A model generated the notes under the pieces. That model did not search any database. It saw only the letters and a program-made list of their open reading frames with translations, and was not told the origin of the DNA. Made by a program: the position numbers and the translations under genes. A DNA stretch of 6,129 nucleotides. Source: an uncultured Flavobacteriales bacterium. GTDB lineage: Bacteria; Bacteroidota; Bacteroidia; Flavobacteriales_D; Sanyastnellaceae. How positions within the stretch are numbered: position 1 is the stretch's first letter; every line of letters starts with the position of its first letter. Location: contig CALBSW010000104.1 in the NCBI GenBank assembly GCA_937967465.1, positions 1 through 6,129 on the forward strand, written 5' to 3'. Positions 1-6,129 of the stretch are shown one piece after another.

Positions 1-1
1 C

Positions 2-2590
2 ATCAGCTGTGCCGGGCTCTGTTGCGCACGCCGGTTGGGCAATGGCTTCGTCCCCAATGAGAACCTCAAGGATCAGGTCAAGATCCGCGCAGCCGACGGA
101 GACCCCTACATCGACATCGTGGCCGACGAAGAGTTCGCCTTTGACGCTTCGGGCGTCGACAACTATTGCTGCTTTGCCGACATCACCGAATGGGTGGCGG
201 GCAACCCAATGAACGCGCGATATACCGTGGGCAACGTCGTGTCCGTCCAAGGCAGTAGCTCGTGGGGCGGATGGGTCATGGTGGTCGTCTACGAGGACGC
301 CCTCTCCCCCATGCGCAACCTCACCGTCTTCGACGGACTCGCCATGATCACATCGGGCGGCAGCAGCACCGTGGACGTGCCTATCTCCGGGTTCCTGACC
401 CCGCCCCTCGGGCCCGTCGACCTGCAGCTGGGCGTGGTGGCCTACGATGGCGACCGCGGCGAAGGGGGCGACCAGCTTGGATTCAACGGCACCGGCACCA
501 TCGAATACATCGAGGACGCCACCCACGACATCGACAACGCGTTCAACAGCAGCCACAGCACCGACGGTGTGATCAACCCCTGGCGCTTGCCCGCATTCAA
601 CAACACGCTCGGTCACGACGCCAACATCTTCGTCCCCGACAACAGTGGGTTCGACTTCCTTCCCAACAACGCCACCGACGCGAGCATCCGCGTGACGACC
701 GGCGGGGAATCCATCACCGTCCAAGTTATCACCTCGGTCATCGATGTGTACGAGCCCGACCTCCGGGCCACCGTCTACATCGAGGACCTGAATGGCGGAT
801 TGGCGGAACCCGGCGACATCCTCCAGTACACGGTGGTGGGCAAGAACCTCGGGTCGGACGCCGCCGTGGACGTGGAGCTGTCGAAGACCCTCGACCTGCG
901 GACGACCTACATCCCCGGCACGCTGTTTTGGCTGGCCGGTCCCCTCTCCGGGACCATGACCGATGACGAGGGCGACGACGAGGGGGAATTCCTCGCGGAC
1001 CAGGAGACCGTGCGCGTCCGGGCCGGCGTGGGGGCCAATGCGGGGCAAGGCGGGCTGCTCGGCAACGACCCCACGGGTGTAGACAGCGTGGCCTTCCGTT
1101 TCCAGGTCCAACTGACGGACGATTGCCTTCTGCTCCAATGCGACGGCACCCTGACCGGGGTGGCGCAGATCACCGGGGCAGGCGACATCTCGGGCAATCC
1201 GCAGGACAACGACGGACAAAGCGCCCTCGTGGACGCCAACGGTTGCCCCGTGGAGGCGGTCACCACCCTCGATGTGCAGACCGGCGTCTGCCCGCCCGTC
1301 TTGATTGAGCCCGTCGGGACCACCTGCCTCGGCAGCGACATCGCCCTGGAAGTGCCCGAATTCGTCAACAATCCCATCGCCGAGTCGCTGGCCAACTACA
1401 CCTGGACAGGCCCCGAGGGATTCTCCGCCAACACCGCCTCCGCCCTGATTGAGAATGCCCAATTCGAGAATGCCGGCAACTACCTGCTCGAGGTGACCTT
1501 CACCGGACTCGAGTGCCTCCTGTCCACCGCCGACTTCGACCTGCTCGTCCACCAACCGGCGCCGCAATTCACCCCACCCCCGTCCCAATGCGACGGCGAC
1601 AACGCCTTTGCCTTTGCCGGCTCGGGCGCCCAGTTCATCGGCCCCGAATACACGTGGTCCTTTGACGGCGGGGTCCCGGCCGCCGCCACCGGCACCCAAG
1701 TTGACAGCATCCAATTCACCGAAGCCGGCTGGCATTCGGTGACGCTCACCCTGGATGAAATCGGCTGCACGAACAGCATCACCGACTCCATCTTCGTCGA
1801 GCAGACCCCCACCCTCACGCCCTTCGCCGTCGACGTCTGGCCGGAGGCGGGTTGCCTCCCGCTGACTGTGAACTTCGCGGATGCGGAGACCCTGTGGCCC
1901 CTCGATTACCATTGGCATTTCAGCGACGGCACATCCAGTCTGCAGGATGCGCCGGCCCACCTCTTCACCGAGACCGGCACCTTCAGCGCCTCCGTCGACG
2001 TCGTGTCCACCGGGAACTGCCCGGCCACCCTCTCCTTTGATTTGCCCCAGACCATCACCGTCTACCCGCCGCCTCAAGTGGGCTTCGACCTGGAGCCCAC
2101 CGTGGTGGACCTGTTGACCCCCATCGTCGACATCACGTCGACGGCACAGGAAAACGCCGACGTCACCTACTGGATGTCCGACGGCGGAAGCCTCGGGAGC
2201 GCCGACGGAAGCTACATCTTCAGCAACGGAGGGACGTTCGACATCGTGCAGACCGTCATCAGCCCCTTCGGCTGCACGGCGACCGCCACCGCCGAGGTCG
2301 TCGTCAACGGCACCATCTTCTTCGCACCGAGCGCCTTCACACCGGACGGAGACGGCATCAACGACTTCTGGTTGCCCTCCGCCCTGGGCGTGACCGAGTA
2401 CCACATGGAGGTCTACAACCGCTGGGGAACCGTCATCTGGACCTCCGAAGACCCGGAGCGTCCGTGGATGGGCGAGGTCAATGGCGGAACACACTACGTG
2501 CCGGACGGTCTGTACCTGTGGCGCGTCCGCTACCGCGACCAGGTCGGATTCCGTCACGCCGAGACCGGCACCGTCCAAATCATCCGCTGA
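2..2590 (+). CDS. Large modular secreted protein with T9SS type-B (CHU_C, gliding-motility-associated) C-terminal domain; 5' partial
   Basis: The reading frame is open from base 2 with no credible start, so the N-terminus and signal peptide lie outside the window; 862 residues are visible. In order: residues about 1-252 form a beta-rich module (GGWVMVVVYED at 89-99, ending VIDVYEPDL near 254) of the type that precedes DUF11 repeats in Bacteroidota surface proteins. About 254-428 is DUF11-like (PGDILQYTVVGKNLGSDA). About 430-517 is Ig-like. Three PKD-like modules follow at about 520-601, 605-690 and 691-769, marked by WSFDGG, WHFSDG and YWMSDGG. Residues 771-862 are the CHU_C/TIGR04131-type domain, with AFTPDGDGINDFW (778-790), YNRWG (805-809) and DGLYLW. 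In known family members this domain directs export through T9SS to the outside of the cell. No enzymatic domain is visible, so a structural or adhesive role is inferred. It is the first of three co-oriented genes. The C-terminal assignment is firm; the exact substrate or partner is unknown. Confidence 0.93.
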   Translation: MSCAGLCCARRLGNGFVPNENLKDQVKIRAADGDPYIDIVADEEFAFDASGVDNYCCFADITEWVAGNPMNARYTVGNVVSVQGSSSWGGWVMVVVYEDALSPMRNLTVFDGLAMITSGGSSTVDVPISGFLTPPLGPVDLQLGVVAYDGDRGEGGDQLGFNGTGTIEYIEDATHDIDNAFNSSHSTDGVINPWRLPAFNNTLGHDANIFVPDNSGFDFLPNNATDASIRVTTGGESITVQVITSVIDVYEPDLRATVYIEDLNGGLAEPGDILQYTVVGKNLGSDAAVDVELSKTLDLRTTYIPGTLFWLAGPLSGTMTDDEGDDEGEFLADQETVRVRAGVGANAGQGGLLGNDPTGVDSVAFRFQVQLTDDCLLLQCDGTLTGVAQITGAGDISGNPQDNDGQSALVDANGCPVEAVTTLDVQTGVCPPVLIEPVGTTCLGSDIALEVPEFVNNPIAESLANYTWTGPEGFSANTASALIENAQFENAGNYLLEVTFTGLECLLSTADFDLLVHQPAPQFTPPPSQCDGDNAFAFAGSGAQFIGPEYTWSFDGGVPAAATGTQVDSIQFTEAGWHSVTLTLDEIGCTNSITDSIFVEQTPTLTPFAVDVWPEAGCLPLTVNFADAETLWPLDYHWHFSDGTSSLQDAPAHLFTETGTFSASVDVVSTGNCPATLSFDLPQTITVYPPPQVGFDLEPTVVDLLTPIVDITSTAQENADVTYWMSDGGSLGSADGSYIFSNGGTFDIVQTVISPFGCTATATAEVVVNGTIFFAPSAFTPDGDGINDFWLPSALGVTEYHMEVYNRWGTVIWTSEDPERPWMGEVNGGTHYVPDGLYLWRVRYRDQVGFRHAETGTVQIIR

Positions 2591-2614
2591 CCTCAGTGGC
2601 CCGGTTCGTTCAAG

Positions 2615-2644
2615 CGCCACACCCGATGACGGTCACGTGTGGCG
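2615..2644 (+). promoter_or_regulatory. Intergenic hairpin between the first two genes (possible terminator or leader structure)
   Basis: A perfect 8-bp inverted repeat, CGCCACAC (2615-2622) and GTGTGGCG (2637-2644), lies in the 66-bp gap. Inside it CCG (2623-2625) can pair with CGG (2630-2632) around an ATGA loop, leaving a 4-base bulge on the 3' side. No T-tract follows, so a classical intrinsic terminator is not supported. The 3' arm ends 12 bases before the start codon at 2657, so the structure could instead affect translation or mRNA processing of the downstream gene. Chance occurrence in GC-rich DNA cannot be excluded. Confidence 0.35.
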
Positions 2645-2656
2645 TAAGTTGGCCTC

Positions 2657-3913
2657 ATGCGCCATTCCATGCCGTCCACCGGCTCCGCCCTTTTCATCTT
2701 GGTCCTCCTTGCGTCCTGCAGCCAGCCCGACACTGCCTTCACCGATGCCGACAGCGTGCGCATCGCCCAAGCCGGCGTGAAGAATGCCCGCTTCATCTCG
2801 ACCATGACTGCGTTCACCGGAGCCACTGGAGACCGCTGGGAACGCACGGTCGAAATGGATTGGTTGGCTGAGCAGCCAGTGGGCGATTCCACCCTGTTGG
2901 CCTGGACCTTGACCGACACCTACCGCGATGAAGAGGACACTTCGCAATACCGGTATCGATTGTGGAACGGTGTCCAGATTCGAATCAACAACGACAGCGT
3001 TTTGACCGCCGACACCGTGTCCGGCCGAAGTTCCAACGGCAATTGGGTTCCGAACTACTACGTATCGCAATGCCTGCCGGTCATGCTGACCGACACCGCG
3101 TGGTGGTCGGCCCTAGCAGAAGACAGCATGCTCATCATGACCACCGAGCACCTGCCGCCCGACGGGGATTCCCCTGAGCGGTTCATCGTCGGCATCGAAG
3201 AGGTCCAGGACACCACGGCGGACGACTTCCATCCCGAGACCTACTCCCGGAAGACGTGGGAGTTCCGGGCCCCGGACGGCCTGCCGGTCCGCTACCGGGA
3301 AGACTGGTTCCGCGGCGACATGGCTTATGGCCGGGAGACCACCATCGGATGGGATTGGGAATTGGTCAATGACCCTGCCGTCGAAGCGGCGTTGGCCGAA
3401 TGGAGCCGACCCGATTGGGCCCGCGACCCCGAACCGCGCAACGACATCGCCGGCGGTGGAGATGGCGATTGGTACGAGGAGACGATGGCCGCCCTGCCGC
3501 AGCTGGGCGCCGAAGCCCCCGCGCTGACGGGCACCCTGCTCGACGGCACGGACGCCGCGCTCGCCGACTATGAGGGCCAGGTGGTCTACCTCGACTTCTG
3601 GTACATCGGCTGTGGACCCTGCATGCGGGCCATGCCGCATCTCGCCGAGATGCAGGAAGAATTCGGGCCGGAAGGCTTCACCGTCCTCGGCGTCAACCAC
3701 CACCAAGACGCGGCCACGGTGCAGCGCTACCTGAACTACCGCAAGCTGGACATCCCCCAGATGCTCATGGACTCCCTGCCCGAGGGCTACCCCGTGCGCG
3801 CCTACCCGACCTGGTTCGTCCTCGACCGAGAAGGCCAGATCGCCCACCGCGACATGGGCTACGGAGAAGACACCAATGCCGTCCTCGACTCCATCGTCCG
3901 CGCCAACCTCTGA
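2657..3913 (+). CDS. TlpA/ResA-like thiol-disulfide oxidoreductase lipoprotein with unassigned N-terminal domain
   Basis: This 418-residue protein begins with a lipoprotein signal peptide: a basic start (MRH), a hydrophobic core (ALFILVLLA) and a lipobox LASC with the predicted lipidated Cys21. An in-frame TAA at 2645-2647 with no start codon after it makes ATG 2657 the first possible start; ATG 2669 is the only close alternative. Residues about 279-418 form a thioredoxin fold of the TlpA/ResA/AhpC-TSA type: VYLDFWYIGCGPCMRAMP carries the redox pair Cys319 and Cys322, and AYPTWFV carries the expected cis-proline, Pro384. The residue before the first active-site Cys is Gly, where the family often has Trp. 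Residues 22-275 match no family I recognise with confidence. They look beta-rich and tryptophan-rich, and YRYRLWNGVQIRIN is loosely like LolA-fold sensor or carrier domains. Apart from Cys21, the only other cysteine is Cys139. The likely role is thiol-disulfide exchange at a membrane facing the periplasm; substrate and direction (reductase or oxidase) are not shown. Confidence 0.92.
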   Translation: MRHSMPSTGSALFILVLLASCSQPDTAFTDADSVRIAQAGVKNARFISTMTAFTGATGDRWERTVEMDWLAEQPVGDSTLLAWTLTDTYRDEEDTSQYRYRLWNGVQIRINNDSVLTADTVSGRSSNGNWVPNYYVSQCLPVMLTDTAWWSALAEDSMLIMTTEHLPPDGDSPERFIVGIEEVQDTTADDFHPETYSRKTWEFRAPDGLPVRYREDWFRGDMAYGRETTIGWDWELVNDPAVEAALAEWSRPDWARDPEPRNDIAGGGDGDWYEETMAALPQLGAEAPALTGTLLDGTDAALADYEGQVVYLDFWYIGCGPCMRAMPHLAEMQEEFGPEGFTVLGVNHHQDAATVQRYLNYRKLDIPQMLMDSLPEGYPVRAYPTWFVLDREGQIAHRDMGYGEDTNAVLDSIVRANL

Positions 3914-3959
3914 GTTGGCTCGGTGAACATCGGGGAGGGCGAAGCGGTACTTTCGCTGC

Positions 3960-6080
3960 ATGATTCAACGCCTCATTCTCCCCCTGCTTCTGCTGGCCTC
4001 CATCACCGCGCACGGCCAGATCCCCTGTGAGAATGGGATGGCGGGCGAGTTCCCTTGCGAAAACATCGACCTGGTGGCCTTCATGGCGCTGGACGAACTG
4101 GGCGGTGGAGACGCGAATGACATTTGGGGCTGGGTGGACCCGGTCGACAGCACGGAGTACGTGATCATGGGCCGGACGAACGGCACCGCCTTCGTCAACA
4201 TCTCCGACCCCTTCAATCCGTTCCTCGTGGCCGACTTGCCGACCGCCACGATCAGCTCCATGTGGCGGGACATCAAGGTGTATGGAAACCACGCCTTCAT
4301 TGTCTCCGAAGCTGGGGGGCATGGCATGCAGGTGGTCGACTTGACCCAACTCAGCAGCATTGCCAATCCGCCGGTCACCATCGAGCCGACGGCACTCTAC
4401 ACCGGGTTTGGCAACGCCCACAACATCGTCATCAACCCCGAAGTCGGGCGGGCTTACGGTGTGGGCACCGACACGTTTTCAGGCGGACTGCACATCGTCG
4501 ACATCAGCGACCCGGCCAATCCCTTCGCCATTGGATCCTTCGAGGCGGATGGCTACACCCACGATGCCCAGGTCGTCACCTACGAGGGTCCCGACGCCGA
4601 GTTCGGAGGAAAGGAAATCGCATTCTGCTTCAATGAAAACACCCTGACCATCGTCGACGTCACCGACCCGTCAGACGCCACGCTCATCAGCGCCACCGGC
4701 TACTCCACCTCCGCCTACACCCACCAGGGATGGCTGACGGAAGACCACAAGTACGTCCTGCTGGGTGACGAACTCGACGAGGGGTCGATCAACACCCGGA
4801 CCTACATCTTCGATGTGCAAAACCTCGACAACGTCACGCTCATCGGCACCCACTTCGGCAACACCTCCGCCATCGACCACAACCTCTACACCCACGAGGG
4901 ATACGTCTACCAAGCCAATTACCGCGCGGGATTGCAAGTTTTGGATCTCGAAAACGTGGCCGAGGGGCAGCTCGAACAAGTGGCCTCTTTTGACCTCTAC
5001 CCCGAAAACGATGGTCCGCAGTTCAACGGGGCCTGGTCCAATTATCCCTACTTCCCATCCGGCATCATTGCCGTCTCCCACATCGAGGAAGGCCTGTTCC
5101 TTCTGGACATGGCCGACAACGTGAGCGTTCTGGGGTGCACCGATCCCACGGCTTGCAACTACGATCCAGACGCCTTGGAGGACAATGGATCTTGCTTGGA
5201 ATTCAACGAGTGTGGTGGCTGCGAGGGAGAGGAACTCTTCTGCATCGGGTGCACCGACGCCGGGGCCTGCAACTTCTCCGAGGTGGCCACCATCGACGAC
5301 GGCTCTTGCTTTGAGATCGAGGCGCCGGAGGCCCAAAGCGCCGTGCAGCAAACGGACGCCATCACCTTCAACGGTGGCGACGGTACGCATTGGTTTGCCA
5401 CGGAGACCGACGTGACGCCACTGGCCATTGGCCCGAGCTACACCCTGCCCCTCCTCACCGCGGACGGCTCGGTCTGGGTGGCCAACTCCAACGGCGAGTA
5501 CGGCATGACCGGCGGCAAGGCCGAGCCCGACCTCGACAACGGCCAGCACCACCCCAACAACAACTACTGGCTCCTCTTCGACGTGCACCAGGACGCCATT
5601 CTGGAATCCGTCGACGTGTATTCTGCTGGCGGCGGCCCGCAGACCATCGAAATCCTCAACGGAACCGGAGCTGTGGTGCACACCGTCTCCCAGGACCTCG
5701 ATCCCGGGCTCAACGTGTTTGCGGTCAATGCCGAGCTGCCTGCCGGCACGAACTACGGCATCCGGTCCGGCAATGCCGAGCCCCTGCTCTGGCGCGAGGA
5801 CAACAACGCCGAGGTCAACTACCCCTACGAGATCGGGTCGCTGGCCAGCATCACCAGCACGACCATCAACGGGCCCAACCAGTACACGTACTACTATTTC
5901 TACTACAACTGGCAGATGTCGTCGCTGAACCCCTGCCTGTCTGAGCGCGTGGAGTTCACCGTCGAGGTCGAAGAGGTCAGTAGCGTCGGCGAGCGCCTGC
6001 CCAGCGCCGGTCCCCGCACCCTGGTGAAGACCATTGACGTCCCCGAGCAACAGGTCAAGGTGACCCGGATCAAAGGGATG
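3960..6080 (+). CDS. Choice-of-anchor B family secreted protein with GCTD..AC cysteine repeats and Ig-like region; 3' partial
   Basis: ATG 3960 is the first possible start after an in-frame TGA at 3924; 707 genuine residues are visible. Residues 1-19 are a signal peptide (Arg4, a Leu-rich core, an AHG cleavage site before Gln20). Residues about 31-387 match the choice-of-anchor B domain (TIGR04312) along their length: NDIWGWVDP, SSMWRDIKVYGNHAFIVSEA, HGMQVVDL, GLHIVDISDPANPF, YTHDAQVV, YTHQGWLTEDHKY, IDHNLYTHEG and NGAWSNYPYFPSGI. LVIVD-like beta-propeller repeats are visible, for example LHIVDISDP and LTIVDVTDP. Two 21-residue cysteine repeats follow (392-412, 430-450). An Ig_7-like stretch (about 468-507) and a beta module ending in YYYFYYNW (644-651) come next. 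From 686, RTLVKTIDV resembles the start of a T9SS type-A-like sorting tail, which is then lost. The frame stays open through 6128, but everything after 6080 is sequencing adapter. Known members are surface or secreted proteins with varied C-terminal anchors; their biochemical function is not established. Confidence 0.92.
5133..5309 (+). repeat. Pair of 21-residue cysteine repeats (GCTD..AC...DGSC type) inside the choice-of-anchor B gene
   Basis: The two units are 5133-5195 (residues 392-412) and 5247-5309 (residues 430-450). They share 12 of 21 residues, including G-C-T-D, A-C-N and the final G-S-C. The spacer contains a CGGC knot (residues 418-421) and Cys428. Together, residues 393-450 hold nine cysteines. 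Units of the GCTDPTACNYDP type recur in secreted proteins of marine Bacteroidota, usually as linkers or binding modules. The cysteine density suggests disulfide bonding, which is inferred. Confidence 0.85.
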
Positions 6081-6129
6081 AGATCGGAAGAGCGTCGTGT
6101 AGGGAAAGAGTGTAGATCTCGGTGGTCGC
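6081..6129. other. Illumina TruSeq adapter contamination (not biological sequence)
   Basis: These 49 terminal bases start with AGATCGGAAGAGCGTCGTGT and end with CTCGGTGGTCGC. As I recall the standard oligo, they equal the first 49 bases of the reverse complement of the Illumina TruSeq universal (P5) adapter, without mismatch. The junction falls exactly between codons of the gene before it, so the frame reads on as RSEERRVGKECRSRWS, a known type of artefactual protein tail. Real sequence ends at 6080. Confidence 0.97.

Noticed and set aside
262..966. 234-codon + strand frame within the first gene
   Set aside because: Its translation is dominated by Arg, His and Pro, typical of an out-of-frame reading of GC-rich coding DNA. 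The overlapping frame has clear domains.
962..988. Acidic run DDEGDDEGE in the first gene, considered as a calcium-binding or low-complexity anomaly
   Set aside because: An acidic turn at this position is usual in this kind of DUF11-adjacent module, so it is probably part of the normal fold.
3914..3959. Possible promoter or ribosome-binding site in the 46-bp gap before the third gene
   Set aside because: TACTTTCG at 3948-3955 differs by one base from the Bacteroidota -7 element TAnnTTTG, but no -33 element lies at the right spacing and transcription would start at the ATG itself. The purine-rich GGGGAGGG near 3932-3939 is about 20 bases from the ATG, too far for a Shine-Dalgarno site. A 5-bp inverted repeat, GCGAA/TTCGC (3939-3956), is too short to call.
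3113..3961. 282-codon open frame on the minus strand
   Set aside because: It is antisense to the thioredoxin-fold lipoprotein, whose lipobox, CGPC site and cis-proline are all on the + strand. The minus-strand product has no motif and is a bias shadow.
4671..6050. 459-codon open frame on the minus strand
   Set aside because: It lies fully opposite the choice-of-anchor B gene. Strong G/C bias at the third codon positions of the + strand gene removes stop triplets from the antisense frame. The translation is a low-complexity V/G/R-rich string with no recognisable domain.
1..6129. Search for tRNA/rRNA genes, CRISPR arrays, insertion sequences, integrases, toxin-antitoxin or defence genes
   Set aside because: Nearly all the window is explained by three coding regions and the adapter. 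The two gaps of 66 and 46 bp are too small for such elements, and no direct repeat arrays or transposase motifs were seen.

Overview
The window looks like a whole metagenomic or draft contig from a high-GC member of the Bacteroidota, probably in or near the Flavobacteriales. The evidence is protein content: a gliding-motility-associated C-terminal sorting domain (CHU_C type, a cargo signal of the type IX secretion system, T9SS), a choice-of-anchor B protein with GCTD..AC cysteine repeats common in marine and sludge Bacteroidota, and a TlpA/ResA-like redox lipoprotein. Third codon positions are strongly G/C biased. By eye the GC content is roughly 60-65%, high for this phylum, and no gene stands out from its neighbours in composition.

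Layout: three genes lie head to tail on the + strand with short gaps. (1) 2-2590 is a large secreted modular protein whose N-terminus is cut off by the window edge. It has an N-terminal beta module, a DUF11-like module, an Ig-like module, three PKD-like modules and a T9SS type-B sorting domain. (2) After a 66-bp gap with a hairpin, 2657-3913 encodes a lipoprotein with an unassigned N-terminal domain and a C-terminal thioredoxin fold bearing a CGPC active site. (3) After a 46-bp gap, 3960-6080 encodes a choice-of-anchor B protein with a signal peptide, a beta-propeller-like domain, two cysteine-rich repeats, an Ig-like region and a further beta module. It is cut off just where its C-terminal sorting signal should come.

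The last 49 bases (6081-6129) are not biological. They match the reverse complement of the Illumina TruSeq universal adapter. The third reading frame stays open through it and would give an artefactual tail, RSEERRVGKECRSRWS.

Taken together, this reads as a small co-oriented cluster for cell-envelope and surface proteins: two predicted T9SS cargoes flanking a periplasm-facing thiol-disulfide lipoprotein. A link between the redox protein and the cysteine-rich cargo is only an inference. I found no RNA genes, CRISPR arrays, mobile elements, or evidence for a new defence or mobile system.
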